Assembly: GCA_944387405.1 (NCBI GenBank)
Contig: CALXET010000001.1
Span: forward strand, 186,001-250,000
DNA from: an uncultured Clostridia bacterium
GTDB lineage: Bacteria; Bacillota; Clostridia; TANB77; CAG-508
Reading direction: 5' to 3'
DNA length: 64,000 nt
In this document: positions 56,001-64,000 of the stretch, piece by piece
Layout of the letters: each line of letters opens with the position of its first letter
How positions within the stretch are numbered: position 1 is the stretch's first letter
The notes under the pieces: model-generated
What the model saw: the letters and a program-made list of their open reading frames with translations, nothing else
Databases searched by the model: none
What the model was told of the DNA's origin: nothing
Program-made: the position numbers and the translations under genes

Positions 56001-56029
56001 ATTATAACACATACTTAACATAATAACAA
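56001..56029 (-). promoter_or_regulatory. Promoter of paralogue A
   Basis: On the minus strand TTGTTA (56024-56029), a 17-base spacer and TATAAT (56001-56006). Confidence 0.75.
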
Positions 56030-56073
56030 CTTACAATTATTATAAATAATTACGTAAATAACTTAAGATATAT

Positions 56074-56107
56074 AAAAACAAGCAGGCACTTTCAGAAAGT
56101 GCCTGCT
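56074..56107 (-). terminator. Terminator of paralogue B
   Basis: A perfect 13-base stem (AGCAGGCACTTTC with GAAAGTGCCTGCT) followed on the minus strand by TGTTTTTAT. Confidence 0.85.
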
Positions 56108-56148
56108 CGTTTTATCGAGTAGCTCCTCTAGATAATTAAAAGCATCTT

Positions 56149-56514
56149 TTAAAAAGACTTAAAAACATTCCCGTCAAAGCATTTATAGACGTTTACCACA
56201 TCCAAGAAAGCATAATCAAGGCGTCTCGGAGAGACATACATTCCGCTGTCTTCATAGATGCTCCGGACTTTAAACTTCTTTTCCGGTTTATCACGCATCC
56301 AGGCGATTTTTTGCTTGCCTTTGTTATCAACTACAAGTTCAATCTCGCTTTCTGCATGATGCTTCGTTTCTGAAGTAAATGGGTTGTGTTTTGCTTTAGT
56401 GAAAGTCACATGAACAGGAACAAATCCATTCAAGAATGTATTAACGCTAAGACAAATATCAACTCCTTTATCCTCTCGAATTGCTTGCTCGATAATCTTT
56501 TCTGCCGAATTCAT
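56149..56514 (-). CDS. Paralogue B of a three-gene GC-rich family, unknown function
   Basis: A 121-residue relative of A and C: MNSAEKIIEQAIREDKGVDI, 'CLSVNTFLNGFVPVHVTFTK', 'NPFTSETKHHAESEIELVVD', 'KIAWMRDKPEKKFKVRSIYE' and 'LDYAFLDVVNVYKCFDGN'. The start was set at 56514, where the leader and GGGAG site match those of the other two genes; the frame continues 10 codons upstream into the leader hairpin. CGG is used once for the Arg of KVRSIY. Own promoter, leader and terminator. Confidence 0.6.
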   Translation of the reverse strand: MNSAEKIIEQAIREDKGVDICLSVNTFLNGFVPVHVTFTKAKHNPFTSETKHHAESEIELVVDNKGKQKIAWMRDKPEKKFKVRSIYEDSGMYVSPRRLDYAFLDVVNVYKCFDGNVFKSF

Positions 56515-56552
56515 AGGTCTCCCTTCTTGTGGCTCATGCCACATCGGCGTTT
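56503..56552 (-). promoter_or_regulatory. Structured 5' leader of paralogue B
   Basis: Inner hairpin GTGGC-ATGA-GCCAC (56529-56542) with GGGAG after it. GCCGA (56544-56548 on the opposite strand) pairs with TCGGC in codons 3-4. Compared with A, the third stem pair is G-C instead of A-U. Confidence 0.55.
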
Positions 56553-56568
56553 AACAGAAGATAATATT

Positions 56569-56597
56569 ATTATACAGCATTTTTTAATATTTAACAA
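56569..56597 (-). promoter_or_regulatory. Promoter of paralogue B
   Basis: On the minus strand TTGTTA (56592-56597), a 17-base spacer and TATAAT (56569-56574). Confidence 0.75.
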
Positions 56598-56637
56598 ATA
56601 AAGAGCTGGTGGGCACCTTTTACAGTACCCACCAGCT
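56598..56637 (-). terminator. Terminator of paralogue C
   Basis: AGCTGGTGGG pairs with CCCACCAGCT, followed on the minus strand by CTTTATTTGTT. The T run merges with the -35 of paralogue B. Confidence 0.8.
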
Positions 56638-56676
56638 TTGTTTGAAGAGCTAGTTGCTGAGGAATGTCCTTACGGA

Positions 56677-57030
56677 CTACTTTTGGGGCTTGTCCTCTAT
56701 GCAGATTGCAGTGTCAACACTGAGGTAAGCATAGATCTTACCTTGGTAGCACACCTTGTCGACATCCATGCGATAGAGCTCACGGACCTTTGCCCTGCAA
56801 GTCGGGTCGTCCCGAAGAGATGCAATGCGAGGTCTCTTGAAGCAGTCGACCTTGATGAGCTCTTCATCACCTTCGTGGTGAAGTGTCTTGCTCATGAACG
56901 GAAACTCGCTCGGATCGAAGTCAATCTGTACAGGAATCCCACCGATAAGGTTGGGATCCTTTGTGAGGTAGATTCTCACCCCCTTGTTCTCCTCTGCAGC
57001 CCTTTCAAACAACTGTCTTGCCGATTCCAT
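56677..57030 (-). CDS. Paralogue C of a three-gene GC-rich family, unknown function
   Basis: A 117-residue relative of A and B: MESARQLFERAAEENKGVRI, 'YLTKDPNLIGGIPVQIDFDP', 'FPFMSKTLHHEGDEELIKVD', 'IASLRDDPTCRAKVRELYRM' and 'YAYLSVDTAICIEDKPQK'. B and C both have T-x-HH in the loop where A has KHGG, so the His pair is a candidate functional site. Own promoter, leader and terminator. Its order on the minus strand makes it the first of the three, but each is separately terminated, so this is a tandem array rather than an operon. Confidence 0.6.
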   Translation of the reverse strand: MESARQLFERAAEENKGVRIYLTKDPNLIGGIPVQIDFDPSEFPFMSKTLHHEGDEELIKVDCFKRPRIASLRDDPTCRAKVRELYRMDVDKVCYQGKIYAYLSVDTAICIEDKPQK

Positions 57031-57073
57031 GGTTTTTCCCCTTTCTGTGACTCATGTCACAATCGGCATCCAA
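57019..57073 (-). promoter_or_regulatory. Structured 5' leader of paralogue C
   Basis: Inner hairpin GTGAC-ATGA-GTCAC (57047-57060), AAGGGG and the start codon. TGCCGAT (57062-57068) pairs with ATCGGCA in codons 2-5 (57019-57025). Compared with A and B the fourth stem pair changes G-C to A-U, and the seventh outer pair flips relative to A. Confidence 0.55.
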
Positions 57074-57087
57074 TAAGACATACATAT

Positions 57088-57116
57088 ATTATACCATAAT
57101 TTTATGTAAATCTCAA
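57088..57116 (-). promoter_or_regulatory. Promoter of paralogue C
   Basis: On the minus strand TTGAGA (57111-57116), a 17-base spacer and TATAAT (57088-57093), with AAAATTATGGTATAATATAT matching the promoter at 40977-41004. Confidence 0.75.
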
Positions 57117-57130
57117 ACTTTTACATTTTA

Positions 57131-57775
57131 TTAATATATTTTCTTAACCATCTCATGTAGTAAATTTGCTAATTTCTTATGACTTTCTTTAGTCAAATGA
57201 ACACCATCTATGCCAACATCTAATCCCTTGTTACTTAAAAAATAACAGTTATATTTTTCTGCAATATTTTTATATGTATCATTTAATTTATTTGACTTTT
57301 CTGAAGCACCCAAATATTTATTTTCTTTTCTACCATATCCTGTTTCTTCACTTACTAGAGGTGGGGCTATAATTAAAAGTTTTGGATAAGAATCTTTCAT
57401 CTGTGATTTTCTGTTTAAAATTGTTTTTACAAAATATTCTTCTAATAAATTTCCTATCTCTTCTGGTGTTTTATTATAAGTGTATTTAAGTTCATTAGTA
57501 CCAAGCATTAAAATTACTAAATCAATAGGATCATGTGAATCTAGGCATGGAATTAGATATTCATATCCATTTTTTCCTTCTTTTCCAGGTCTTGGATCAT
57601 TAGATATTAAAGTTCTACTATTTAGACCTTCTTCAATTATTTCAAATTTATCTCCTAAAAGATTGGCTAGAACTTTCGTCCATCTTTCAGAATTACCATA
57701 TCTTTGATGGTCACTTCCTGAAATATATCCCCATGTATTTGAATCTCCATAACATAAAATTCTAATATTATTCAT
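57131..57775 (-). CDS. SGNH/GDSL-family hydrolase
   Basis: A 214-residue esterase-type enzyme. Block I is LCYGDSNTWGYISG with the nucleophile Ser in GDSN. Block II has 'EEGLNSRTLISNDPRPG' with the oxyanion Gly. Block III is 'LVILMLGTNELKYTYNK' with the GxN Asn. Block V is 'VGIDGVHLTKESHKKLA' with the catalytic Asp and His. Lack of a signal peptide makes it cytosolic. Substrate is unknown; relatives act on acyl or acetyl esters and arylesters. Confidence 0.87.
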   Translation of the reverse strand: MNNIRILCYGDSNTWGYISGSDHQRYGNSERWTKVLANLLGDKFEIIEEGLNSRTLISNDPRPGKEGKNGYEYLIPCLDSHDPIDLVILMLGTNELKYTYNKTPEEIGNLLEEYFVKTILNRKSQMKDSYPKLLIIAPPLVSEETGYGRKENKYLGASEKSNKLNDTYKNIAEKYNCYFLSNKGLDVGIDGVHLTKESHKKLANLLHEMVKKIY

Positions 57776-57805
57776 AACAAGCTCCTTAATTTATTTTTAT
57801 TTTCT

Positions 57806-58747
57806 TTATTTTTTTATAAACTCTTTAAATTTCTCATTATTTTTTAAATTGCTTGCAGCTTCTCTATGTCCTTTTCCTCCAAAGTACTTACCAATTATAG
57901 ATACATCTACATTTTTTACTTGTCTATATGATACTGTGTCTGTATCTTTCATTATCATTCCAATTACATCAATATCATATTTATTATTCATTTTAATAAC
58001 ACCATTTACATCATTTCTATATTTATATTCTATATCTATAAAACCAATTTTATAATTTATATTATTACTTAGTTTAAAGTTAATAATTTTCATACCTTTA
58101 ATTGCTTCTAGAATCTCTTTATTTGAGTTTTCTTCATGTATACTTATAATTTTACTTTCGAAATCATTAAACTTAAGAGAACCTAATTTCGTGATTTTAT
58201 CATCTATCATGTCTACATATTTTTGAAAACTTAAATTTTCAAATAATATATGATATTTCTTGCCCATTTCAAAATTCTCTTTTGTTCCATCCCAAGTATC
58301 ATAAGCTCTTGTATATTCTACAAAATTTTCTACTATTTTCTTATTTTGCAAAGAAATATCTAAATATCCATTACTTACTAGATAGTCATAAAAAAGACTT
58401 GTTCCAGACACTTTTATTCCATTTTCTTTAATTTTAATGTTTACAAATGAATATTTATCATTTCCTTCGTCTATTTCTGATTTGTGGTGATCTATAATTA
58501 TAACCTTATTTCTTAATATTTCATCATTATTTATAAATGTAAGTAATGGTTCTTTAATACATAAATCTGTAACAAAAATTTTATCATAATCATATATAAA
58601 ATTATTATCTATGTATTTTTGAACATTTTTATTTATATCAAATGTTTTTGTTGGAACTAATGTATAGATGCTAAAAGCTAAGTTAGCTAAAATGGCACAT
58701 CCTGCTCCATCTGGATCTTGTGAATGTGTAAATAATAGTACTTTCAT
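57806..58747 (-). CDS. DHH-family phosphoesterase
   Basis: A 313-residue protein. Motif I is 'LLFTHSQDPDGAGCAILANL', motif II 'DKIFVTDLCIK', motif III 'KVIIIDHHKSE' (the DHH triad) and the C-terminal DHHA1 motif 'YFGGKGHREAASNLKN', which binds the phosphate end. The standard 'H.n.D.D..gs' of motif I reads HSQDPDGAG. Such proteins hydrolyse short oligonucleotides or cyclic dinucleotides; without PAS/GGDEF regions this one is not a GdpP. Confidence 0.85.
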   Translation of the reverse strand: MKVLLFTHSQDPDGAGCAILANLAFSIYTLVPTKTFDINKNVQKYIDNNFIYDYDKIFVTDLCIKEPLLTFINNDEILRNKVIIIDHHKSEIDEGNDKYSFVNIKIKENGIKVSGTSLFYDYLVSNGYLDISLQNKKIVENFVEYTRAYDTWDGTKENFEMGKKYHILFENLSFQKYVDMIDDKITKLGSLKFNDFESKIISIHEENSNKEILEAIKGMKIINFKLSNNINYKIGFIDIEYKYRNDVNGVIKMNNKYDIDVIGMIMKDTDTVSYRQVKNVDVSIIGKYFGGKGHREAASNLKNNEKFKEFIKK

Positions 58748-58817
58748 AAATCACTCCTGATATTCTTTTATGTTTATTTTCTATTTTTAAATTTCTTTTA
58801 ATTTTCTATTTTATTCT

Positions 58818-59564
58818 TTAGTTATTTTTCTTTACAATCTTTACTTCTTCATATTTATTAAATGATGCTCTTTCTTTTAAAGTCTCTAAAAACTCTTTAT
58901 TATTTGCTGCTACATGAGAACCACTTTCATTATAAATGACTCCACCAGCTTGTTTTACTAAAAATTGTCCTGGGATATAATCCCATAAAGAGTCTTTTCT
59001 AAACATAGTACCACTTAGTCTACCTGCTGCAACCCAAGCAAAATTAATGCAAGCACAAAAATTACAATTATTTTTATTTAATTCTCTCATTTTTATTTCA
59101 CCTATAATTGCATCTTTTGCAGTAACTGTATACATTCCTCTATTTATTCCATAATCATTAACATGAATTTTCTTATTATTTAAATAAGCACCACTCTCAT
59201 CTGCATAATATAATTCATTTAAGCGTGGAAGATATATTACAGATGCAATAGTTTGTGAATTTTTAATACATGCTACTTGTATTCCCCATAAAGGTAGCCC
59301 ATTTGAAAAATTAACTGTACCGTCTATTGGATCTATTGTAAAACAATTATCAGTTAATTTATTATTTTCATTAAACTCTTCACTAACTATTGTAAACCCA
59401 GGATATTTTTCTTTTATCCTTTCTATCATGTATTTTTCTATTTCGTAATCAAAATTAGTTACTAAATCTCCTTCATTATCTTTTGCTTTTATGATTAAGT
59501 CATCTGTTATTAATTCATTTGCTTTTTTTACTAAATCTATTAAAAAATTTGAATCTATTGACAT
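58818..59564 (-). CDS. Inositol monophosphatase family protein
   Basis: A 248-residue Mg-dependent phosphatase. Metal site 1 is 'TIVSEEFNENNK', site 2 is the family signature 'CFTIDPIDGTVNFSNGLPLW' and the C-terminal signature 'FRKDSLWDYIPGQFLVKQAG' completes the active site (W-D replaces the usual W-D-x-A-A with WDYIPG). Substrates in the family include inositol phosphate, fructose bisphosphate and PAP; the sequence does not settle which. AGGAGG precedes the ATG. Confidence 0.87.
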   Translation of the reverse strand: MSIDSNFLIDLVKKANELITDDLIIKAKDNEGDLVTNFDYEIEKYMIERIKEKYPGFTIVSEEFNENNKLTDNCFTIDPIDGTVNFSNGLPLWGIQVACIKNSQTIASVIYLPRLNELYYADESGAYLNNKKIHVNDYGINRGMYTVTAKDAIIGEIKMRELNKNNCNFCACINFAWVAAGRLSGTMFRKDSLWDYIPGQFLVKQAGGVIYNESGSHVAANNKEFLETLKERASFNKYEEVKIVKKNN

Positions 59565-59688
59565 CTACTAACCTCCTAAAAATATTTAAAGCAATTATAA
59601 AAAATATAATTGTTATAATAGATATACTAGTTATAATAGTTATAATTATTATATAATATAGTAAGTCAAAGAAAGTCAATATATTTAT

Positions 59689-59726
59689 AATAAAACACTA
59701 AGTAGCAAATTACTTAGTGTTTTATT
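59689..59726 (-). terminator. Terminator of guaBA
   Basis: A perfect 16-base stem (AATAAAACACTAAGTA with TACTTAGTGTTTTATT); the distal arm gives the T-rich end on the minus strand. Confidence 0.8.
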
Positions 59727-59744
59727 ATATATTATATTTTTTAA

Positions 59745-61283
59745 TTATTCCCATTCAATCGTTGCAGGTGGTTTACTTGTAATATCATATACTACTCTAT
59801 TTACATGTTTTACTTCATTTACTATTTTTGTAGATACATCTTCTAATATTTCAAATGGTATTTTGCTCCATGTTGCAGTCATAAAATCTGAAGTTGTTAC
59901 AGCTCTTAGAGCAATTGTGTAATCATAAGTTCTCTCATCACCCATAACACCAACACTTCTTATGTTTGTAAGCACTGCAAAATATTGGTTTATATCTCTA
60001 TCTAACTTATTTTTTATTAAGGCATCCCTAAAAATATAATCAGCTTCTCTTAAAATATCTAATTTATCCTCTGTAATATCTCCTATTACTCTTATAGCTA
60101 AGCCCGGTCCTGGGAATGGTTGTCTATATACTAAATATTCTGGTAGTCCAAGTTCTAATCCAACTTTTCTTACTTCATCTTTAAATAAATCTCTTAATGG
60201 TTCAATAATTTCCTTAAAATCGACATAATCAGGAAGTCCTCCTACATTGTGGTGACTTTTTATTTTTGCACCTACTCCAACTCCGCTTTCGATTACATCT
60301 GGGTAAATAGTACCTTGAATTAAATAATCAATTTTTCCTAATTTCTTCCCTTCTTCTTCAAATACTCTTATGAACTCTTCTCCAATTATTTTTCTTTTTT
60401 GCTCTGGATCAGAAACGCCTTTTAATTTTCCTAAAAATCTATCTTTTGCGTCAACTTTTACAAAGTTAACATCAAACTGTTTTGTAAATATTTCTTCAAC
60501 TTCTTCAGCTTCATTTTTTCTAAGCAAACCATGATCTACAAATATACAAGTTAAATTATTTCCTATTGCTTTGTTAATTAAAGCTGCTGCAACTGATGAA
60601 TCTACACCACCAGATAAAGCACAAACTGCTTTTTTATCTCCTATTTTTTCTTTTAATTCTTTTACTTTTTCTTCTACAAAAGAATTCATTTTCCAAGTGC
60701 CTGAACATTTGCAAATATTATACAAAAAGTTTCTTATAATCTTAGTTCCGTTTTTAGTATGATTTACTTCTGGATGAAATTGTATTCCATAAAATAATTT
60801 CTCCTTATTTTCCATACTAGCAATTTTACAATTATCAGTACTTCCTATAACTTCAAATCCTTCTGGAACATTTTCTACATAGTCTTGATGACTCATTAAA
60901 CATTTATTTGTATTTTCTAATCCTTCAAATAATAATGAATTATTATTTATTTTAACATCAATTTCTCCAAATTCTCTCTTATATGCTCTTTTAACTTCTC
61001 CTCCTAACATATAAGTCATAAGTTGCATACCATAACATATACCAAGTACTGGAATTCCTAAATTAAATATTTCTTTATCACACTTTGGAGAATTTTCTAA
61101 ATAAACACTTGCAGGACCACCTGTAAATATAATGCCTTTTGGATTTTTTTCTTTTATTTTCTCTATAGGAGTATTAAAAGGAAGTATCTCGCAAAATACA
61201 TTACATTCTCTAACTCTTCTTGCAATTAATTGATTATATTGTCCATAAAAATCTAATATTATTATTAATTCTTGTTCTTTCAA
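59745..61283 (-). CDS. guaA: GMP synthase (glutamine-hydrolysing)
   Basis: A 512-residue enzyme that turns XMP into GMP. The N-terminal class I amidotransferase domain has the nucleophile in '[20 protein letters not shown]' and the His-Glu pair in '[14 protein letters not shown]'. The ATP-pyrophosphatase domain has the PP-loop '[17 protein letters not shown]'. The dimerisation domain carries '[17 protein letters not shown]' and ends KPPATIEWE as expected. It is the second gene of guaBA, 12 bases after guaB. Confidence 0.97.
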   Translation of the reverse strand: MKEQELIIILDFYGQYNQLIARRVRECNVFCEILPFNTPIEKIKEKNPKGIIFTGGPASVYLENSPKCDKEIFNLGIPVLGICYGMQLMTYMLGGEVKRAYKREFGEIDVKINNNSLLFEGLENTNKCLMSHQDYVENVPEGFEVIGSTDNCKIASMENKEKLFYGIQFHPEVNHTKNGTKIIRNFLYNICKCSGTWKMNSFVEEKVKELKEKIGDKKAVCALSGGVDSSVAAALINKAIGNNLTCIFVDHGLLRKNEAEEVEEIFTKQFDVNFVKVDAKDRFLGKLKGVSDPEQKRKIIGEEFIRVFEEEGKKLGKIDYLIQGTIYPDVIESGVGVGAKIKSHHNVGGLPDYVDFKEIIEPLRDLFKDEVRKVGLELGLPEYLVYRQPFPGPGLAIRVIGDITEDKLDILREADYIFRDALIKNKLDRDINQYFAVLTNIRSVGVMGDERTYDYTIALRAVTTSDFMTATWSKIPFEILEDVSTKIVNEVKHVNRVVYDITSKPPATIEWE

Positions 61284-61295
61284 AATTCTTTCCTC

Positions 61296-62807
61296 CTATA
61301 ATGGTTTTGCCTCTATCTCTTTTAATACAACATCATGAGCAGATCCTTCTTTAATACTAATATTAGACACTAAAGTAAGTCTTGCTTTTTTATGGAATTC
61401 TGGAATTGAAATAGATCCACAATTACACATTGTTGATTTTATCTTATCTAAAGTAGTCTCAACATTTGATTTTAGTGGTCCAGCATATGGAATATATGAA
61501 TCAACACCTTCTTCAAATGCAAGTTTATTTTTTGATTTATCTCCTAAATCATATCTTTGCCAATTTCTAGCTCTATTTGAACCTTCGCCCCAATACTCTT
61601 TATAGAAGTTGTTACCCATTTTAACAACTCTAGTTGGACTTTCATCAAATCTTGCAAAATATCTACCCATCATAACAAAATCAGCTCCAAAAGCTAAAGA
61701 TAATGTTATATGATAATCATGTACTATTCCACCATCAGAACATACTGGAATATATATACCTGTTTTTTCGAAATATTCATTTCTTGCATTTACAACATCT
61801 ATTAGACTACTTGCTTGTCCTCTACCTATACCTTTTTGTTCTCTTGTAATACAAATAGATCCTCCACCTACACCAACTTTTATAAAATCAGCTCCAGCTT
61901 CAGCTAAATACATAAATCCTTCTCTATCTACTACATTTCCTGCACCGATTTTAACTTTATCTCCGTATTTTTCTCTTACAAAATCTATTGTATTTTTTTG
62001 CCATACAGAAAAACCATCAGAAGAATCTATACATAATATATCTACTCCTGCATCTACTAATGCTGGGATTCTTTCTTCATAATCTCTAGTATTTATACCA
62101 GCACCTACTATGTATCTTTTTTCTTCATCCAATAATGAATTAGGATTATTTTTTCTTTCTTCATAATCTTTTCTAAATACTAAGGCATCTAGATTTCCTT
62201 CATCATCTAATATTGGAAGACAACTTACTTTGTTTTCCCATATCATATCATTTGCTTCTTCTAGTGTTATTCCTTTTTTTGCATATACTAATTTTTCTTT
62301 TCTAACCATAAATTCATCTATTGGACTTTCCATATTTGCTCTTGAAATTCTATAGTCTTTATCAGTAACTAGTCCTAAGAATTTTCCGTTACTTGTACCA
62401 TCTTCTGTTATCATTACTGTTGAATGTCCAGTCTTTTCAACAAGTTTTACAACCTCTTTAAGTGGTGTTCCACTTTTAACATTTGAATCACTATTTATAA
62501 AACCAGCTTTATATTTTTTTACGTTTCTTACCATATTTGCTTCATCTTCAATAGATTGTGATCCATAAATAAAAGAACATCCCCCTTCGCGCGCTAAAGC
62601 AATAGCCATCTCTTCTCCTGAAACAGCCTGCATTATCGCAGATACAAGCGGAATGTTCAAATATAAATCAGCTTCTTCTCCTTTTTTAAATTTTGTAAGT
62701 GGTGCTCTCAAACTAACATTAGATGGTATACATCTTTCATCTGTTAAGTTTGGAAGTAATAAGTACTCGTTAAATGTTCTTGAAATATCTTTTAATATTT
62801 CTGCCAT
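61296..62807 (-). CDS. guaB: IMP dehydrogenase
   Basis: A 503-residue NAD-dependent enzyme making XMP, the committed step to guanine nucleotides. Two CBS domains (residues about 110-225, '[20 protein letters not shown]' and '[20 protein letters not shown]') interrupt the barrel. The catalytic Cys loop is '[20 protein letters not shown]' and the phosphate site is '[20 protein letters not shown]'. AAAGGAGG precedes the ATG. A possible promoter TTGAAA-N17-TAAAAT lies upstream. No purine riboswitch is visible. Confidence 0.96.
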   Translation of the reverse strand: MAEILKDISRTFNEYLLLPNLTDERCIPSNVSLRAPLTKFKKGEEADLYLNIPLVSAIMQAVSGEEMAIALAREGGCSFIYGSQSIEDEANMVRNVKKYKAGFINSDSNVKSGTPLKEVVKLVEKTGHSTVMITEDGTSNGKFLGLVTDKDYRISRANMESPIDEFMVRKEKLVYAKKGITLEEANDMIWENKVSCLPILDDEGNLDALVFRKDYEERKNNPNSLLDEEKRYIVGAGINTRDYEERIPALVDAGVDILCIDSSDGFSVWQKNTIDFVREKYGDKVKIGAGNVVDREGFMYLAEAGADFIKVGVGGGSICITREQKGIGRGQASSLIDVVNARNEYFEKTGIYIPVCSDGGIVHDYHITLSLAFGADFVMMGRYFARFDESPTRVVKMGNNFYKEYWGEGSNRARNWQRYDLGDKSKNKLAFEEGVDSYIPYAGPLKSNVETTLDKIKSTMCNCGSISIPEFHKKARLTLVSNISIKEGSAHDVVLKEIEAKPL

Positions 62808-62934
62808 AATATCCTCCTTTTTAATTTTAAATTTTCTTCCAGAACTACTATTTAATTTGTTTATATGAATAATAATTTTATACTATTTTTATGCATTTTT
62901 CAATAGTTTTTATTATTTTTTACCAATATTTTTT

Positions 62935-63828
62935 CTATTTCTTCTTTAAATTACGAATTATCTTACAAATCTCTTCATCTGATAAAGTTAAATCACCAAT
63001 CAAGCCAATATCTTTATGGATTCCATCTTTTTTATGAAAGTCAGAGCCTACTGTAGTTATTAAATTATATTTATTTGCAAATTGATTCCATTTATCACTT
63101 TCATCTACTTTTATATTATTTTGATCTATATAAATATAATTAGACTCAATTCCATCTGCATTCATATCATTTATGATTTCTAGTATATCCTTTTCATTTA
63201 ATCCATCTTCATACTCATACGCAACAGGATGAGCTAAAATAGCTTTTCCACCCGCTTCTCTTATTATTTCCGCAGCCTCTTTGGGTGAAAGGGAATCTTT
63301 TTCTACATATGCTATGCAACCTTCATTCATTAATCTTTCTATAAAATCTCCTTTTGTAGGTATCATATTAAATTCTTTTAATAATAATTTCTCATTTTTC
63401 TTATTGCTTATAATATCATTTGCTATATGAGCTTTTGTTACAACATCTATTTTATCTAACATTTCAATATTTACAATATATCCAAGTTCATTTAACCTTT
63501 TAGATACTTTATATAAATATGTATGTCTTGAATTTTTTAATTTATATAAACTTTCCTTAAGTTTTTTATTGTTTAAATCAAAATTATATCCTAATATATG
63601 TACGCCAGACCTCTTTGTCTTAGCAGATATCTCTACTCCTACAATTATCTCTATATTTCTTTTTTTAGCATATTCAAAAATCTCTTCAGTATATTCATCT
63701 ATAGTATCGTGATCTGCAATTGAAATAATACTTACATTATTTTTATATGCTTCATCTATAACTTCTTTTGGAGACAAAGCTCCATCAGATATATTAGTAT
63801 GAATATGTAAATCTATAATTTTATTCAT
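62935..63828 (-). CDS. PHP-domain metal-dependent phosphoesterase
   Basis: A 297-residue PHP protein. Metal-binding motifs occur in order: IDLHIHTNISDGALSPKEVI, 'ISIADHDTIDEY', 'VGVEISAK', 'KAILAHPVAYEYEDGL' and 'TVGSDFHKKDGIHKDIG'. This is the TrpH/YciV group, which cleaves 3',5'-nucleoside bisphosphate and short oligonucleotides in E. coli. The ATG overlaps the upstream hydrolase stop by four bases (ATGA), so the two are translated together. Confidence 0.85.
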   Translation of the reverse strand: MNKIIDLHIHTNISDGALSPKEVIDEAYKNNVSIISIADHDTIDEYTEEIFEYAKKRNIEIIVGVEISAKTKRSGVHILGYNFDLNNKKLKESLYKLKNSRHTYLYKVSKRLNELGYIVNIEMLDKIDVVTKAHIANDIISNKKNEKLLLKEFNMIPTKGDFIERLMNEGCIAYVEKDSLSPKEAAEIIREAGGKAILAHPVAYEYEDGLNEKDILEIINDMNADGIESNYIYIDQNNIKVDESDKWNQFANKYNLITTVGSDFHKKDGIHKDIGLIGDLTLSDEEICKIIRNLKKK

Positions 63829-64000
63829 TTAACCACCTTTTCATTTATAAATTCTAGTATATCTTGATATATCTGTTCTGCATTATCCTCATGTAATATA
63901 TCATGTCTTAAATCTTTATATAACTTCATAGATACATCTTTTATTCCTGCTTTTTTAAAATAATCATAAGCTTTTTTTACACTTTTACCTTTTTCTCCTA
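63825..64000 (-). CDS. Alpha/beta hydrolase (lysophospholipase / S33 type), C-terminal end (partial)
   Basis: The last 58 codons of a gene that enters from the right edge: 'GEKGKSVKKAYDYFKKAGIK', 'DVSMKLYKDLRHDILHEDNA', then EQIYQDILEFINEKVVK. 'RHDILHE' is the catalytic-His motif at the end of monoglyceride-lipase-like hydrolases. The nucleophile Ser lies outside the window. It overlaps the PHP gene by four bases. Confidence 0.75.
   Translation of the reverse strand, partial: GEKGKSVKKAYDYFKKAGIKDVSMKLYKDLRHDILHEDNAEQIYQDILEFINEKVVK

Noticed and set aside
56638-57099. Plus-strand open frame opposite paralogue C
   Set aside because: Shadow frame in GC-rich DNA; the minus-strand gene has promoter, leader and terminator.
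62808-62934. Purine riboswitch before guaB
   Set aside because: No aptamer-like conserved core or terminator hairpin found; only a plausible promoter and binding site.
1-64000. Search for tRNA or rRNA genes, transposases, integrases and CRISPR arrays
   Set aside because: None was recognised by eye anywhere in the window.

Overview
The window is AT-rich DNA from a low-GC, Gram-positive, endospore-forming bacterium of the Clostridia type, probably an uncultured host-associated member. The evidence is the sporulation genes yabP, yabQ and a YtvI-type membrane protein, a T-box leader in front of argGH, an RF2 gene with the classical +1 programmed frameshift, rho, secA with a C-terminal zinc motif, helD, and very few G/C-ending codons. 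I do not name a species.

Layout. 1-1.6 kb holds the tail of a NUDIX gene, a small membrane-anchored orphan, an XRE regulator and a DUF1653 gene. 1.6-6.9 kb is the strangest part. Two ~1.07-kb non-coding repeats (2085-3155 and 5485-6561) flank a two-gene cassette, a 491-aa protein with a HEPN-like N-terminus and a 132-aa partner. The repeats share two blocks of 104 and 106 identical bases, complementary ends, a hairpin with one compensatory pair, and a 15-codon ORF with its own ribosome binding site. 6.9-37.9 kb is ordinary chromosome, mostly on the minus strand: GNAT, rho, divIC-yabQ-yabP, aspartokinase, prfB, argG-argH under a T-box, a 2388-aa MucBP-repeat surface protein, secA, ytvI-like, murD, a cytidylate-kinase-like gene and a four-gene operon of unknown function.

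38-47.5 kb holds uvrA and uvrB, normally neighbours, separated by about 4.7 kb. The inserted stretch carries a small membrane protein and a composition-foreign purC on the plus strand, then a tight three-gene minus-strand cassette of two HipA-like kinases around a short HipA N-subdomain-like partner. 47.8-54.2 kb is a MarR-regulated pair of ABC exporters and helD. 54.4-64 kb carries DUF362, three GC-rich tandem paralogues with matching structured 5' leaders, an SGNH hydrolase, a DHH phosphoesterase, an inositol-monophosphatase-family gene, guaB-guaA, a PHP-domain gene and the tail of an alpha/beta hydrolase.

Three signals stand out. (1) The duplicated kilobase-long candidate structured RNA around the HEPN-like cassette. 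(2) Two conserved genes, yabP and uvrA, are each broken by one extra base that creates an in-frame CGG codon in the same context (pyrimidine-T, CGG, AA). CGG is otherwise nearly absent from the AT-rich genes, so +1 frameshifting at CGG, or a shared sequencing artefact, must be considered. (3) A set of GC-rich, single-gene transcription units at 41-43 kb and 55.5-57.1 kb has consensus promoters, strong terminators and, for three paralogues, a covarying leader hairpin. This looks like a foreign gene set sharing one origin.
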